45,393 bases of DNA. Origin: Siccirubricoccus soli (lineage in GTDB: Bacteria; Pseudomonadota; Alphaproteobacteria; Acetobacterales; Acetobacteraceae). The stretch spans positions 1-45,393 of the forward strand of contig NZ_JAMZIK010000113.1 of the NCBI RefSeq assembly GCF_024178315.1. The letters are read 5' to 3'. A model generated the notes under the pieces. The model was not told the DNA's origin. It ran no database searches and was given only the letters and a program-made list of their open reading frames with translations. Both the position numbers and the translations under genes were made by a program. This document shows, piece by piece, positions 45,205-45,393 of the stretch; position 1 is the first letter of the stretch, and each line of letters starts with the position of its first letter.

Positions 45205-45393
45205 AGCGACCGCCAGCGCCGCCGCCACGCGCCGGGCGAAGCCCGCCGGGTCGCGCGGCGCATCGCCATCCTGCACCCGCGCCAGGTCCAGCAGCAGCCC
45301 CGCCTGCTCGGCCAGCGCCGCATCGCCGTCCGGCAGCGCCGCCAGCCGGCGCAGCAGCGGATGGCGGGGATTCACCTCCAGCACCGGCAGGGC
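45202..45393 (-). CDS. htpG: C-terminal end of chaperone HtpG (Hsp90), cut by window edge
   Basis: The visible ~63 residues, [20 protein letters not shown] followed by [20 protein letters not shown] and [14 protein letters not shown], match the C-terminal dimerisation region of bacterial HtpG (LEINPxHPL ... LLLDQARI...DPAAFARR). The upstream part lies outside the window. The stop codon TAG coincides with the end of a 105-bp repeat, so the repeat abuts the gene directly. Confidence 0.75.
   Translation of the reverse strand, partial: ALPVLEVNPRHPLLRRLAALPDGDAALAEQAGLLLDLARVQDGDAPRDPAGFARRVAAALAVA

Overview
The window is about 45 kb of very GC-rich, densely coded chromosomal DNA. Nearly every codon ends in G or C, ATGA/GTGA gene overlaps are common, and solute-binding proteins and CoA-linked catabolic genes are abundant. 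With ChpT, PhaR, a long-form isocitrate dehydrogenase and the proA-nadD-(rsfS) order, this points to an alphaproteobacterium, most likely an Acetobacteraceae member of the Roseomonas type. That assignment is inferred from gene content, not from a marker gene. I see no rRNA, tRNA, CRISPR array, transposase or phage gene.

Layout. 1-8.1 kb is housekeeping: a cut N-terminus (probably rsfS), nadD, proA and a ChpT-like phosphotransferase on the minus strand. On the plus strand follow a DUF3553 protein, moaA, a one-helix membrane protein, and a tight nitrilase-family amidase / NAD kinase / MFS operon. 8.3-13.8 kb is a complete five-gene dipeptide/oligopeptide ABC operon on the minus strand in which every junction is a 4-nt overlap. 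A diverging paralogous binding protein and the 3' remnant of another binding-protein gene flank it. 16.2-21.0 kb is a leucine-catabolism operon (ivd-mccB-mccA) with a TetR-like palindrome in its promoter. 21.1-25 kb holds an SMP-30/gluconolactonase protein, a LysR/tautomerase divergon and an orphan HisKA_2 kinase. 25.1-28.8 kb is a polyhydroxyalkanoate block: thiolase, a short PhaC-like enzyme overlapping a small coiled-coil ORF, and the repressor phaR. 29.0-34 kb has an XRE regulator, a membrane-anchored protein and two solitary binding proteins. 34-40.3 kb carries isocitrate dehydrogenase, a CHAP lipoprotein, two small exported proteins, an HMG-CoA-lyase-family enzyme coupled to a CaiB CoA-transferase, and a small secreted protein. 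40.4-45.4 kb has a frameshifted pseudogene, an AtzG/AtzE-like amidase pair, a TctC (Bug) binding protein, a glutathione transferase and the cut 3' end of htpG.

Together the genes suit a heterotroph that imports peptides and organic acids, degrades branched-chain acids through CoA thioesters, and stores surplus acetyl-CoA as PHA.

The most unusual non-coding content is a set of dispersed intergenic repeats. Two copies of an exactly 105-bp double-hairpin element share the termini TAGAGC...GCTCTA while their stems differ in sequence but stay paired; a related degenerate pair lies between proA and nadD. A GC-rich element occurs four times at gene ends, and a short perfect hairpin occurs in two convergent gaps. 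No complete new system is evident. The repeats, the PhaC-like overlap and the CaiB/lyase pair are the items most worth following up.
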